Assembly: GCF_019748715.1 (NCBI RefSeq)
Contig: NZ_JACLBZ010000008.1
Span: 62,001 to 126,000, forward strand
Source: Sporosarcina aquimarina
GTDB lineage: Bacteria; Bacillota; Bacilli; Bacillales_A; Planococcaceae
Reading direction: 5' to 3'
DNA length: 64,000 nt
Shown here: one piece after another, positions 53,596-63,341 of the stretch
Position numbering within the stretch: the first letter of the stretch is position 1
Layout of the letters: each line of letters starts with the position of its first letter
The notes under the pieces: model-generated
What the model was told of the DNA's origin: nothing
Seen by the model: the letters and a program-made list of their open reading frames with translations, nothing else
Databases searched by the model: none
Program-made: the position numbers and the translations under genes

Positions 53596-54537
53596 TTATG
53601 CTGTTTTTTTACGATCCAAGAGAACCGCAATTAATATTACTGCACCCTTTACAACCTGTTGGAAGAAAGAGGATACACCAATCAAATTCAGACCATTGTT
53701 CAGAACACCGATAATCAATGCACCGACCAACGTACCGACAATCCAGCCTCGTCCGCCAGTCAAACTTGTCCCGCCAAGAACAACAGCGGCAATCGCATCG
53801 AGTTCAAACATATTCCCTGCAGTCGGCTGAGCTGAATTCAAACGCGACGTCAGAATCAACGAAGCGATCGCAGTCAAACCACCTGCCAATGAATATACAT
53901 AAATCTTAATTCGATCGACATTAATACCAGATAAACGTGACGCTTCTTCATTACCGCCCACTGCATAAACTCGGCGGCCAAATGTCGTCTTCTTTAAAAT
54001 GAAGTAGAGCACCGCAAAGGTAATGGACATCGTAATGACCGGTACCGGAATACCGAAAAAGTATCCTTTGCCTAACATTGTGAAGACTGCAGAATCCCCT
54101 AGGCCTGAAATCGGGCGTCCTTCTGTATAGACAAGTGTCAGCCCTCGGAAAATCGTCATCGTTGCAAGTGTTGCGATAAATGGTGCGACTTTCCCTTTCG
54201 CGATAATCAAACCGTTGATCGCTCCGAGTATCACACCGAGTAATACGCCAAGCAACATCGCAAGCAACGGATCCATACCGCCCGACATCATACCTGCCGT
54301 CACTGCACCTGTTAAAGCCAGGATGGATCCGACCGATAGATCAATACCGCCGGTCAAAATAACGAACGTCATCCCGAACGCAATCAAGGCATTAATGGAC
54401 ACTTGACGCAGCACATTAAATAAGTTATTCAGTGTCAAAAAGCTTGGGCTCATAATTGAAATAATAACAATGATCAGAAGCAGTCCAATTACTGGACCTA
54501 GTTTCTGTAACGACCCCTTCATATTAGGCTTGGACAA
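53596..54537 (-). CDS. rbsC: Ribose ABC permease
   Basis: About 313 residues with eight or more membrane helices. Runs [24 protein letters not shown] and [17 protein letters not shown], and [22 protein letters not shown] near the end, are RbsC-typical. The TTG at 54537 has AGGAGGTGA 5 nt upstream and leaves a 14-bp overlap with rbsA; the frame also extends to an ATG at 54558. Confidence 0.94.
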   Translation of the reverse strand: MSKPNMKGSLQKLGPVIGLLLIIVIISIMSPSFLTLNNLFNVLRQVSINALIAFGMTFVILTGGIDLSVGSILALTGAVTAGMMSGGMDPLLAMLLGVLLGVILGAINGLIIAKGKVAPFIATLATMTIFRGLTLVYTEGRPISGLGDSAVFTMLGKGYFFGIPVPVITMSITFAVLYFILKKTTFGRRVYAVGGNEEASRLSGINVDRIKIYVYSLAGGLTAIASLILTSRLNSAQPTAGNMFELDAIAAVVLGGTSLTGGRGWIVGTLVGALIIGVLNNGLNLIGVSSFFQQVVKGAVILIAVLLDRKKTA

Positions 54538-56020
54538 CTTTGTCACCTCCTGTTGCAAAATGCATAATCCGTTCTTGTGTCATGTCCTCTTTCGGAATGT
54601 CCGCCATCAACTGACCTTCATGCATGACCAAGACGCGATCCGCCATACCGATGACCTCCGGCAATTCAGATGAAATCATTACGATCGCCACTCCCCGTTC
54701 AGCTAATTCATTGATAATGCTGTAAATTTCTTTCTTTGCTCCGACATCCACACCTCTTGTCGGTTCATCCAAAAACAAAATATCCGGCTCGATCCCCAAC
54801 CATTTCGCAATGACGACTTTTTGCTGATTGCCGCCACTCAACGACTTCACTGCCTGTTCAGGACCGGATGTTCGAACGCGCAACCGTTTCGACATCATAT
54901 CGTAAAGCGCATTTTCTTTCCCCTTCCGGATAATTGCCGATTGGGAAATGCGATCAAAATTCGTCAAACTCATATTGTCCCTTACAGAGAAATCCAAAAT
55001 CAGTCCTTCTGATTTCCGGTCTTCTGTGACGTATCCAATGCCAAGCTTTTTTGCCTGCAAAGGATTTGAGATTTTTACCGGTTTGCCGTCAATAAAAATC
55101 TGGCCGGAAGTCAGTTTCCTATACCCGAATATGGATTGGATGACTTCTGTTCTGCCTGCACCCATCAAACCTGCAATGCCTAGAATTTCACCTTTGCGCA
55201 CTTCGAACGACACATCTTCGAAAAATCCGTCATGCGTCAAACCTTCCACTTTCATCTTGACATCGCCGATATCATGTGACCGTTTAGGGAACCGTTCCCC
55301 TAATTCCCGGCCTACCATCATTTGCACAATTTCTTCAAATGTCGTTTCTTTAATTTTCCGTACACCGACATACTGGCCGTCCCGTAAAATCGTGATTCGA
55401 TCACACATCGCAAAAATTTCTTCCATCCTATGCGAAATATAAACGAACGACACTCCTTGTGCCTGCAATGAACGAACCGTCTCAAATAACGTTTCGATTT
55501 CCCGATCGGTCAAAGCAGCAGTCGGCTCATCCATGATAATCACTTCTGCATTGGATGAAACTGCCTTTGCGATCTCGATAATCTGCTGTTTACCGACAGA
55601 AAGCTCGCGCGTGACCGTACGTGCATCGATATCGAGTCCCAATTTGGATAAAATCTCTTCAGCTTGCCGGTTCATTTCTTTCGTCTTTAAGATACCGCTT
55701 TTGCCAAACGTCTGCTCATTACCTAAATAAAAGTTTTCCGCCACCGTCAAGTCCGGTAGAATATTTAGCTCTTGGTGAATGACCGCAATGCCCGCTTCTT
55801 CTGCTTCTTTTGCGTTCTTGAACTCCACTTTCTCTCCTTTGACCCACACTTCTCCCGCATCACGCGAATAAATGCCGGTCAAAATCTTCATCATTGTGGA
55901 TTTACCTGCTCCGTTCTCACCCATGAGCGCATGGATTTCGCCTTTTTTCACTTCAAATTGGACGTCTTCCAACACTTTGTTTCCATTAAAGCTTTTTGAA
56001 ATTCCACTCATCGCAATCAT
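54524..56020 (-). CDS. rbsA: Ribose ABC transporter, duplicated ATPase
   Basis: 498 residues. Two ATPase halves: first with [24 protein letters not shown] and [12 protein letters not shown]; second with the usual degenerate nucleotide site (GLMGAGRTE), [15 protein letters not shown] and [13 protein letters not shown]. Standard RbsA size. Follows rbsD by 16 bp. Confidence 0.95.
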   Translation of the reverse strand: MIAMSGISKSFNGNKVLEDVQFEVKKGEIHALMGENGAGKSTMMKILTGIYSRDAGEVWVKGEKVEFKNAKEAEEAGIAVIHQELNILPDLTVAENFYLGNEQTFGKSGILKTKEMNRQAEEILSKLGLDIDARTVTRELSVGKQQIIEIAKAVSSNAEVIIMDEPTAALTDREIETLFETVRSLQAQGVSFVYISHRMEEIFAMCDRITILRDGQYVGVRKIKETTFEEIVQMMVGRELGERFPKRSHDIGDVKMKVEGLTHDGFFEDVSFEVRKGEILGIAGLMGAGRTEVIQSIFGYRKLTSGQIFIDGKPVKISNPLQAKKLGIGYVTEDRKSEGLILDFSVRDNMSLTNFDRISQSAIIRKGKENALYDMMSKRLRVRTSGPEQAVKSLSGGNQQKVVIAKWLGIEPDILFLDEPTRGVDVGAKKEIYSIINELAERGVAIVMISSELPEVIGMADRVLVMHEGQLMADIPKEDMTQERIMHFATGGDKVVQA

Positions 56021-56036
56021 CTCTGCTCACCCACTT

Positions 56037-56426
56037 TCAGAATATGACGCCTGACTGCAAAATACAATTCGCATACGGTGTCGCTTCTCCTGTACGAATA
56101 ATGACCTTGGACTGTTTGGACAATTCTTTTAGTTCTTCGTGAGAAACCTCGGTGAACGGGCTTCCTACTCGTTCCATTTCTTCATATATCTCAATATTCT
56201 CGGCTTTCATTTCTTCCGCGATATACACTTTCTCCGCTTCAAAATCCTTCAGCAATTCGAATAAAATCTCTGTGAAACCCGGCTTTCCAAGCTTGTAAGA
56301 CAAGTCGATGCAAGGCACGCCTTCAGGAATCGGAAGACCGCAATCTGCGATCGTCAATTGATCGGTATGTCCCATTCTCGCAAGCACTGCCGCTAGTTCA
56401 CGATTGATCATTCCGTTTTTCTTCAT
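56037..56426 (-). CDS. rbsD: D-ribose pyranase
   Basis: 129 residues, usual 131. MKKNGMINRELAAVLARMGHTDQLTIADCGLPIP contains the catalytic His in GHTDQL; the C-terminus has RTGEATPYANCIL. Interconverts beta-pyranose and beta-furanose ribose for RbsK. Start overlaps the rbsK stop (ATGA). Confidence 0.95.
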   Translation of the reverse strand: MKKNGMINRELAAVLARMGHTDQLTIADCGLPIPEGVPCIDLSYKLGKPGFTEILFELLKDFEAEKVYIAEEMKAENIEIYEEMERVGSPFTEVSHEELKELSKQSKVIIRTGEATPYANCILQSGVIF

Positions 56427-57310
56427 TGTACTTCTGATCCTTCTTCCATACGTTTTTCCACTTCTTCAGAAGCGGGCATTCCGCCTTGCGCACCGAACTT
56501 TTCCACGGACAGCGAAGCCGCTGCATTGGCGAAACGAACAGCTCGCTCAAGATCCATTCCTTCGACGATGCCATGAGCAAGCGCACCGTTGAATGTATCC
56601 CCTGCTCCTGTCGTGTCAACAGCTTTCGTCTTGAAACCTTCCACGATCACATGTCGCTGCCCATCAAAATAACGCGCCCCTTCACTGCCGAGCGTCACAA
56701 TCAATCGGTTTGGATGCGTCTCTAACGCATCGACCATATCGACTCCGAAAAGCTGTTCACACTCGGTTTCATTTGGCGTTAAATACGTAATGAACGGCAA
56801 CATTTCCGCTTTGAATCCTCCGGCAGGTGCCGGATTCATCAAAACAGGCACACCGAATTCGCGGCATTTTTCCAGTGCATACATGACGGTTGGAATCGGA
56901 ATCTCCAGCTGGAACATAACGACTTTACTTTTCTTGATGACTTCGTCCATCGCGTCGATATGAGCCGGCGTCAGCAATGAATTCGCACCCGGCACCACGA
57001 TGATCCGGTTATCGCCTTCCGACAATAAAATATTAGCGATCCCTGAAGCGCCGTCTACCACGCCAACTCCTGTACAATCGACTTCATTCTTTTGCAAATT
57101 GCTTACGATACTCTTGCCGAACATATCGTCACCTACACAGCACACCATATGGACACTGCTTCCAAGCCTTGCTGCCGCAACCGCTTGATTCGCACCTTTC
57201 CCTCCGGGTACTGTATCAAAAATATCGCCGAGAACTGTCTCGCCCTGCGTAGGGAAATTATCCGTCCCAACAACTAAATCCATATTGGCACTGCCGATCA
57301 CCGTTATCAT
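56423..57310 (-). CDS. rbsK: Ribokinase
   Basis: About 295 residues. PfkB family: N-terminal GSANMDLVVGTDNFPTQGET, GGKGANQAVAAARLG, and the C-terminal anion hole/catalytic DTTGAGDTFNGALAHG. Phosphorylates ribose at O5. The ATG at 57310 overlaps the rbsR stop as TGATG and has AAGGAG 9 nt upstream; a TTG just before it is the other option. Confidence 0.95.
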   Translation of the reverse strand: MITVIGSANMDLVVGTDNFPTQGETVLGDIFDTVPGGKGANQAVAAARLGSSVHMVCCVGDDMFGKSIVSNLQKNEVDCTGVGVVDGASGIANILLSEGDNRIIVVPGANSLLTPAHIDAMDEVIKKSKVVMFQLEIPIPTVMYALEKCREFGVPVLMNPAPAGGFKAEMLPFITYLTPNETECEQLFGVDMVDALETHPNRLIVTLGSEGARYFDGQRHVIVEGFKTKAVDTTGAGDTFNGALAHGIVEGMDLERAVRFANAAASLSVEKFGAQGGMPASEEVEKRMEEGSEVQ

Positions 57311-58287
57311 CAAGCTCCACTCCTTGTTGTTCCTCGAATAATCAATTCAGCTTGTATCTGAATTTCACGCTCTTCCAGTTCCTTTCCTTCAATCAATTTA
57401 ATGAGCATCCTGGATGCTAACGCACCAATCTGGTACAGGTCCTGAGCCACCGTCGTTAAACTCGGTGTCAGCTGGCCTGCAAGCATCGTGCCGTCATATC
57501 CGACAATTTGCAATTGATCCGGCACAGAGATACCTAGCGAATAGGCCGCTTTCATTGCGCCTGCCGCCGATACATCACTACTCGCGAAAATACCGTCGAT
57601 GGACTGTTGCTGTAAAATAGTCCGTGCAATCGACTCAGACGCATCAAATTGGAACGGACTTTCCACTACCTCTATTTCTATATCTTTGCCTTCTACTGCA
57701 TCCATAAAACCCATCAAACGATCATCTGCCGGGCCTAATCCAGATGGTCCTTTCATACAAAGGATTTTCCGACAACCGTTCGCCAGTAAATGCTCCGTCC
57801 CGATACGCGCACCTTCTCTATTATCTGTCGCCACCAAAGGAATTGACGGATGGATCCGACGGTCAATGGCGACGATTGGAACATTCAAATCTGTATAATG
57901 GGAGGTTTCTGCATGACTCGCCGCCACTATGAATCCCGCAACATATTTTTGCTGCAACGTATTAAGATAATGAATTTCCTTCTCAATCTTTTCATCCGAA
58001 TTACATAGAACGACGGTGTAGTCATACTCTAGCGCCACGTCTTCTATTGCACGAGCCAACTCAGGAAAAAACGGATTGACGATGTCTGGCACGATCAATC
58101 CGATAAACATGGCTTGCTTTGTATTTAGCGAACGCGCCACTAAACTCGGTCGATAATTCAGCTCCTCAACCGCCGCTGAAATCACACGTTTCGCTTCTTC
58201 ACTAATATAGCCCTTATTATTCAAATAACGTGAAACAGTCGCTACTGAAACTCCTGCCTTCTGGGCAACATCCCGTATATTCGCCAA
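57310..58287 (-). CDS. rbsR: LacI-family ribose operon repressor
   Basis: About 325 residues. HTH ANIRDVAQKAGVSVATVSRYLN, then a PBP1-like ribose-binding domain (FIGLIVPDIVNPFFPELARAIE; GIFASSDVSAAGAMKAAYSLG; IVGYDGTMLAGQLTPSLTTV). The TTG at 58287 is the likely start: AAGGTGG lies 5 nt upstream and it gives the canonical MANIRDV start; longer frames reach 58329 into the operator. First gene of its operon and autoregulated through the operator at 58311-58355. Confidence 0.93.
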   Translation of the reverse strand: MANIRDVAQKAGVSVATVSRYLNNKGYISEEAKRVISAAVEELNYRPSLVARSLNTKQAMFIGLIVPDIVNPFFPELARAIEDVALEYDYTVVLCNSDEKIEKEIHYLNTLQQKYVAGFIVAASHAETSHYTDLNVPIVAIDRRIHPSIPLVATDNREGARIGTEHLLANGCRKILCMKGPSGLGPADDRLMGFMDAVEGKDIEIEVVESPFQFDASESIARTILQQQSIDGIFASSDVSAAGAMKAAYSLGISVPDQLQIVGYDGTMLAGQLTPSLTTVAQDLYQIGALASRMLIKLIEGKELEEREIQIQAELIIRGTTRSGA

Positions 58288-58310
58288 CCATTCCACCTTC
58301 ATTCTGGTCT

Positions 58311-58355
58311 TGTGTAACCGGTACCACATTCATACAATGTGGTACCGGTTACACA
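58311..58355 (-). promoter_or_regulatory. rbs operator: 45-bp perfect inverted repeat
   Basis: Arms TGTGTAACCGGTACCACATT (58311-58330) and its exact complement (58336-58355) around a 5-bp centre. Each arm holds a LacI-type half-site pair (GTAACCGGTAC). It starts just downstream of the -10 and covers the transcription start and leader of rbsR. Confidence 0.85.
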
Positions 58356-58356
58356 T

Positions 58357-58385
58357 AATATATCAACTGGGAATTTTGATGTCAA
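58357..58385 (-). promoter_or_regulatory. Sigma-A promoter of the rbs operon
   Basis: Minus strand TTGACA (58380-58385), 17-bp spacer, TATATT (58357-58362), directly upstream of the operator. Confidence 0.82.
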
Positions 58386-58465
58386 TAGAGGAAACGAACA
58401 AAGATGGAAGCTGGTTGTGGTGGAGAAAACTCGGGAGGTATTCTGAAAATAAGAAGCCGCGTAAA

Positions 58466-58612
58466 GCACCAAACTCGGGTGGTACCGAACCAAAGTAGCG
58501 TAGGAACGAACCAAAGTCATGCCGGATCGAACCAAAACTCTTCCCGACCGCACATTAGTCCAGTTGCAACGAACCAAACCAGCCATGCACCGCACCTTTC
58601 TATCGCTATGGC
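58466..58612 (+). repeat. 21-bp tandem repeat array, family 1, seven units
   Basis: Cores GCACCAAA or GAACCAAA start at 58466, 58487, 58508, 58529, 58550, 58571 and 58592, exactly 21 bp apart; the last and the fifth are weaker (GCACATTA, GCACCTTT). The array lies between the rbs promoter and the divergent CBS-PAS-AAA gene. The minus frame through it reads TLVRSYA-type heptapeptides. Confidence 0.85.
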
Positions 58613-58783
58613 AACTAATTAAATATATAAATGAAGTCACCCTGATAACGTTTTTTCAACAGGATATTTTTTCAACCAATGGACAACAAGATTCAACAGT
58701 AACAGGGCGTGATACCAACTGTCATAGGGATGCGTTATAATGGGTGGATGAAGACTTAAAATTGATCGGTAACGGAGGCTCTT

Positions 58784-60517
58784 ATGCATAAATTTGATGA
58801 ATCTTTTGTTGATATTCTTATTCAGTTTGAAAACGATAGGAAGTGGATGTCTGTCCAGAATTGGATGGTCGAAACTCCAGCCTTTATTCAATCCAATAAG
58901 ACCTTACTTGAAGCGGCGAAAGTAATGAAAGAACTTAAGTTAGACTTTCTTCCCATAGTGGATCCGCATCATAAACCATATGGCGTCGTGACTCCTAAAG
59001 ATGTGATGGAAGCTTTCGTTAACGGCGATGAAGGCGATGATTTACTTGAGACCTTCCCTACTCTGCAAGTTGCACAAATAGAAGAGAACACACTTTTAAG
59101 CGATCTGGCTCCCCTCCCTACGGATGTATTTTTGATTACGGATCAACACGGAGTGCTGACGGGCCTCATCACATACAAGGAAATCTTTAGTGGGATTGCC
59201 GCTTTGATGGAGAGCTATGTGAAGAACGATAAAGTTTCCGACGTTTTAGATGTCATCTTGGAAAAAGCGTACGAAGGTGTGGCGGTTGTAGATGAAAATG
59301 GGATAATCATTGAATTTAATGCAGCTTATAGTAAATTTACTGGAGTTCCGAGAACAGAAGCGATTGGCAGGCATGTCACAGACGTGATCGAAAACACTAA
59401 TCTGCATGAAACGGTTCAAAAAGGAATCCCAGAACGTGGGGTCCTTCAGAATATTCAAGGCCAAGACATGGTAGTGCACCGAATTCCTATTTGGAAGAAT
59501 GGCAAAGTGGTAGCTGCAATCGGTATGCTAATCTTTGAAGGCGTTTCGGATATTTATCGTATATACGAACGGCTGCAGCTTCAGAAGATCATGTCGGATA
59601 CTGAATCACCCCCTTCCTCCCAAGATAATCTCTCAAGTTTCGATCAAATCATCGGCTCGAGTGAAGCTATTTCTAATTTGAAACGAAAAGCACGGACAGC
59701 TGCGCGTACACAAGTCGTTGTATTATTGAATGGAGAACATGGAACCGGAAAAAAAGCATTTGCGGAAAGTATTCATCACCTAAGCCCACGGAATGCGGAG
59801 TCATTCATCTCCATTTCATGCAAGAATGAGGAACCACACATAATAGAAGATCAGCTTTTGGGGAATCCAGATGGAGAGCCTGGCATACTTTCAGGGGATA
59901 GAAAAGGCACGCTCTACTTGCAGGATATCGACTTCCTGCCTATAGCTATTCAAAAGAAATTGCTAAATGTCCTGCGAAAAAAACCAGTGGACCTCCCCAT
60001 TCAGCTAATCATCTCATCTACACGGAATTTAAGTGAACTGGCAGAAACGAATGATTTCAGTTCGGAGTTGTATGCACAATTAAATCCATTACAACTCATC
60101 ATTCCGCCACTTCACGAAAGAAAAGAGGATATCCCTTTCTTATTGTCACACTTCATGCGTGAAATTTGTTTTGCTTATAAAATTCCAGAAAAATCCTTTT
60201 CACCATCTGCCGTAACCTATTTAATGAACCACCGTTGGAACGGTAACATTGAGGAATTAGTCGTCGTCATAGAGGACTTGGTTAAGAGAGTTCCTTCCGA
60301 AATCATCGAGCAGACCGACTTGCCACAAAGCATCTTGAACGAGCAAAGCGTTGCCACATTAGAAAGCATGAGAGAAAAACAAGATTCAGAGGAAAAAAGA
60401 ATTATTTTAGACTTATTGGATCAAACGGATGGGAATAAGTCACGTACTGCAGAGTTACTGGGCATCCATAGAACAACTTTGTATAAAAAATTAAGAAAAT
60501 TTAACATCTTGACTTGA
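58784..60517 (+). CDS. CBS-PAS-AAA+-Fis regulator resembling a degenerate sigma-54 activator
   Basis: 577 residues. Two CBS motifs (~30-145), a PAS domain (~155-250), an AAA+ domain (~290-480) and a Fis-type HTH (TAELLGIHRTTLYKKLRKF, ~555-575). Order is that of CBS-containing bacterial enhancer-binding proteins. The AAA+ core keeps Walker A GEHGTGKK (317-323) and SHFMRE-type sensor helices but lacks the GAFTGA loop: LLGNPDGEPGIL replaces it. Walker B is LYLQDID instead of LFLDEI, and the arginine-finger stretch reads FSSELYAQL in place of FREDLYYRL. So ATP hydrolysis and sigma-54 contact look lost. It precedes two alcohol dehydrogenase genes and probably controls them by plain DNA binding. 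GGAGG lies before the ATG. Confidence 0.82.
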   Translation: MHKFDESFVDILIQFENDRKWMSVQNWMVETPAFIQSNKTLLEAAKVMKELKLDFLPIVDPHHKPYGVVTPKDVMEAFVNGDEGDDLLETFPTLQVAQIEENTLLSDLAPLPTDVFLITDQHGVLTGLITYKEIFSGIAALMESYVKNDKVSDVLDVILEKAYEGVAVVDENGIIIEFNAAYSKFTGVPRTEAIGRHVTDVIENTNLHETVQKGIPERGVLQNIQGQDMVVHRIPIWKNGKVVAAIGMLIFEGVSDIYRIYERLQLQKIMSDTESPPSSQDNLSSFDQIIGSSEAISNLKRKARTAARTQVVVLLNGEHGTGKKAFAESIHHLSPRNAESFISISCKNEEPHIIEDQLLGNPDGEPGILSGDRKGTLYLQDIDFLPIAIQKKLLNVLRKKPVDLPIQLIISSTRNLSELAETNDFSSELYAQLNPLQLIIPPLHERKEDIPFLLSHFMREICFAYKIPEKSFSPSAVTYLMNHRWNGNIEELVVVIEDLVKRVPSEIIEQTDLPQSILNEQSVATLESMREKQDSEEKRIILDLLDQTDGNKSRTAELLGIHRTTLYKKLRKFNILT

Positions 60518-60580
60518 GTGTAGCCTCAGTGCTACACTCAAGTCATCAATAAAAAGTGTAGCTAATCAGCTACACTTTTT
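60510..60580 (+). promoter_or_regulatory. Twin hairpins with shared stem sequence: terminator or attenuator
   Basis: Hairpin 1: TGACTTGAGTGTAGC (60510-60524) with its perfect complement (60531-60545), no T-run, overlapping the regulator's stop codon. Hairpin 2: AAAAAGTGTAGCT (60551-60563) with AGCTACACTTTTT (60568-60580), a terminator ending in T5. Both contain GTGTAGC/GCTACAC, so the 3' arm of hairpin 1 can also pair with the 5' arm of hairpin 2. Confidence 0.8.
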
Positions 60581-60644
60581 TATTACCTGTTTTGAATTCA
60601 CTGAAGGTTCTAACAGAGTTATAGAACAAAAAGGAGCTGAAGCA

Positions 60645-61820
60645 ATGGGAACTAGTAAAACTTTTCAAATGCCACCGACTATACTTTATCTACAAGATTC
60701 TTTTAAGCTAGTTGGTGAAAAAGCTTCCTTACATGGTAAAAAAGCGTTAATCATCAGCGACCATGTGATGGAAAAACTAGGTTATATTGAAGATTGCCAA
60801 AAATATTTATCCAGTAACTCCGTCGACAGTATTGTTTTTCTCGGGGTGGCTTCAGAGCCTACAGATCAATATGTAGAGAACTCGCTACAACTTTTTCAAC
60901 ATCAACAATGCGATCTCATTATTTCATTAGGAGGCGGAAGTTGTATCGATACTGGGAAAGCAGTCGCGGTACTGGCTGCCAACGGAGGGTATATCGGAGA
61001 TTATATGGGACAGCAAAAAATAGCCGACCAAACACCCATACCTCATATTGCAATTCCAACAACTGCCGGAACAGGTTCAGAAGCAACAGATGTTACTGTC
61101 ATCACAAATTCAACTACTCAAGTAAAAATGATGATTAAACAGCCTGCCTTTATGCCAAATATTGCGATTGTTGATCCTTTATTAACTCTCTCCTCACCAC
61201 AGAATGTGACAGCCGCCACGGGAGTAGACGCACTGAGTCATGCGATCGAAGCGTATATCTCTAAAAAGGCTCATCCGATGACAGATATGATGGCCCTATC
61301 AGCTATCAAACTAATTTCCGAAAATCTCTACAAAGCCTACACGGAGGGACAAAATCTTGGAGCAAGAGCAGGTATGTCCCTTGCTGCATTACAGGCAGGA
61401 AGCGCATTTTCAAATGCTTCTGTATGCCTGGTACATGGCATGTCCAGGCCAATCGGGGCACTATTTGATGTACCACATGGCTTTTCAAATGCGATGCTTT
61501 TGCCTGCTATATTAGAGTATAGCAAGGATTCATGTATTGATAGACTCGCAGACATTGGAAGAATATTTTCACCCAAAGCCAAGCAATTCACAAACGAAGA
61601 TGCAGCCGAATTTGCCGTTCAGTGTATCAAAGATTTATGCAATTCATTGAACATCCCTAACCTAGAAAAATGGGGAATTCCTCGAGATGGATTTGTAAGC
61701 GCTATCAACAAAATGTCAAAAGACGCTATGGATAGTGGAAGTCCCGGCAATAATCCAAAAGTGCCGACTGAAGAAAATATCGCGAATCTTTACCAAGTTT
61801 GCTACGACTACCAGTTTTAA
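60645..61820 (+). CDS. Iron-type (group III) alcohol dehydrogenase
   Basis: 391 residues. Group III markers: nucleotide loop SLGGGSCIDTGKAVAVLAANGG, IPTTAGTGSEATDVTVIT, and metal-binding GVDALSHAIEAYI plus VCLVHGMSRPIGALFDVPHGF. NAD(P)-dependent oxidation of a primary or 1,3-diol-type alcohol to aldehyde. GGAGC upstream of the ATG. First of a run with an acylating aldehyde dehydrogenase (20 bp on) and a second alcohol dehydrogenase. Confidence 0.88.
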   Translation: MGTSKTFQMPPTILYLQDSFKLVGEKASLHGKKALIISDHVMEKLGYIEDCQKYLSSNSVDSIVFLGVASEPTDQYVENSLQLFQHQQCDLIISLGGGSCIDTGKAVAVLAANGGYIGDYMGQQKIADQTPIPHIAIPTTAGTGSEATDVTVITNSTTQVKMMIKQPAFMPNIAIVDPLLTLSSPQNVTAATGVDALSHAIEAYISKKAHPMTDMMALSAIKLISENLYKAYTEGQNLGARAGMSLAALQAGSAFSNASVCLVHGMSRPIGALFDVPHGFSNAMLLPAILEYSKDSCIDRLADIGRIFSPKAKQFTNEDAAEFAVQCIKDLCNSLNIPNLEKWGIPRDGFVSAINKMSKDAMDSGSPGNNPKVPTEENIANLYQVCYDYQF

Positions 61821-61839
61821 TAAATAGGAGGTCATAAAG

Positions 61840-63300
61840 ATGACAATAACAAAAATTGAAACACTAAAAAACTATATTAACGGTGAATGGGTACCGGCTA
61901 CAACTGATCAAACAGAAGAGGTCTACAACCCTGCGACAGGTGAAGTCATCGCCAATGTTCCGATTTCCACAAAAGAGGATTTAGATTCTGCAGTCCAAGT
62001 TGCCAGCGAAGCATTTGTCACATGGAAAGAAGTTCCTGTGCCGCGCCGTGCTCGAATTCTTTTCAAGTATCAGCAACTGCTGGTGGATCATTGGGATGAG
62101 CTCGCTCGGATCATAACAGTTGAAAATGGTAAGAATTTTACAGAAGCACATGGTGAAGTTCTTCGTGGTATCGAATGCGTGGAATTTGCGGCAGGTGCTC
62201 CTACGTTAATGATGGGTGACAATTTACCATCCATCTCGACAGGTCTGGAATCGGGAACTTACCGCTATCCGGTCGGTGTCGTCGGTGGAATCACACCGTT
62301 CAACTTCCCAATGATGGTTCCATGTTGGATGTTTCCGATGGCGATTGCCACGGGGAATACATTTGTATTGAAGCCTTCTGAGCGCACGCCGCTGTTGGCA
62401 AACCGATTGGCTGAACTGCTGGAGGAAGCTGGTCTACCAAAAGGTGTCTTCAATATTGTCCACGGTGCACATGATGTGGTGAATGGAATCTTGGATCATA
62501 AAAAAATCGCGGCCATTTCATTTGTCGGATCTCAGCCTGTTGCTGAATACGTGTATAAGCGGGGCACCGATAATCTGAAGCGTGTCCAAGCCCTGGCCGG
62601 AGCAAAAAATCACTCCATCGTTCTAAAAGATGCGAACTTGGAAAACGCAGCCACCCAAATTATCAATGCGGCATTCGGTTCAGCAGGCGAACGTTGCATG
62701 GCGTGTTCGGTAGTCGCAGTTGAAGACGAAATCGCAGACGAATTCGTTGAAACATTACTCAATCGAGCAAATGAACTGACAATTGGAAATGGGTTAGATG
62801 AAGGTATATTCCTAGGTCCCGTCATCCGAGATACGCATAAAGAGCGTACGGAACAATACATTGCAACTGGGGAAAAAGAAGGTGCTACATTGATTCGTGA
62901 CGGTCGTCTAGACAACGCAGCTCAGGAAAAAGGCTATTTTGTCGGACCGACTATTTTTGATCACGTGACAAGTGAGATGAAAATTTGGCAAGACGAGATA
63001 TTCGCTCCTGTCCTTTCGATTAGCCGAGTGAAAAACTTGGATGAAGCTATTGAATTATCAAACCACTCCATGTTTGCTAACGGCGCTTGTATTTTCACTA
63101 GGGACGGCGGTCATGTCCGTACATTCCGCGAGAATATCGATGCCGGAATGCTCGGAGTAAACATCGGTGTACCGGCGCCGATGGCTTTCTTCCCTTTCTC
63201 AGGTTGGAAGGATTCGTTTTACGGCGACCTGCACACCAACGGGAAAGATGGTGTGAACTTCTATACACGGAAGAAAGTCATGACTGGGCGTTGGGAATAA
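61840..63300 (+). CDS. mmsA: Methylmalonate-semialdehyde dehydrogenase (CoA-acylating)
   Basis: 486 residues. ALDH fold with NYINGEWV start, [37 protein letters not shown] and the catalytic Cys in [13 protein letters not shown]; the MmsA/IolA signature [34 protein letters not shown] is present (cited in parts: [16 protein letters not shown] and DLHTNGKDG). It converts malonate or methylmalonate semialdehyde to acetyl- or propionyl-CoA with CO2 release. Flanked by two iron-type alcohol dehydrogenases, it probably finishes oxidation of a 3-carbon or branched alcohol/3-hydroxyacid. GGAGG precedes the ATG. Confidence 0.92.
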   Translation: MTITKIETLKNYINGEWVPATTDQTEEVYNPATGEVIANVPISTKEDLDSAVQVASEAFVTWKEVPVPRRARILFKYQQLLVDHWDELARIITVENGKNFTEAHGEVLRGIECVEFAAGAPTLMMGDNLPSISTGLESGTYRYPVGVVGGITPFNFPMMVPCWMFPMAIATGNTFVLKPSERTPLLANRLAELLEEAGLPKGVFNIVHGAHDVVNGILDHKKIAAISFVGSQPVAEYVYKRGTDNLKRVQALAGAKNHSIVLKDANLENAATQIINAAFGSAGERCMACSVVAVEDEIADEFVETLLNRANELTIGNGLDEGIFLGPVIRDTHKERTEQYIATGEKEGATLIRDGRLDNAAQEKGYFVGPTIFDHVTSEMKIWQDEIFAPVLSISRVKNLDEAIELSNHSMFANGACIFTRDGGHVRTFRENIDAGMLGVNIGVPAPMAFFPFSGWKDSFYGDLHTNGKDGVNFYTRKKVMTGRWE

Positions 63301-63341
63301 GAGAAGTACTATACTAAAAAACAACTAAAGGAGGACGTAAC

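Noticed and set aside
58474..58488. T-box antiterminator motif (GGGTGGTACCG)
   Set aside because: It is one variable segment of the 21-bp array followed by GAACC rather than GCG; there is no specifier stem or tRNA-related gene.
58299..58640. 113-codon minus-strand frame
   Set aside because: It runs through the 21-bp array and the rbs operator; its heptapeptide pattern comes from the repeat.
60518..60644. Sigma-54 (-24/-12) promoter before the alcohol dehydrogenase gene
   Set aside because: No TGGCAC-N5-TTGC-like sequence is present; only hairpins and an AT-rich stretch are seen.
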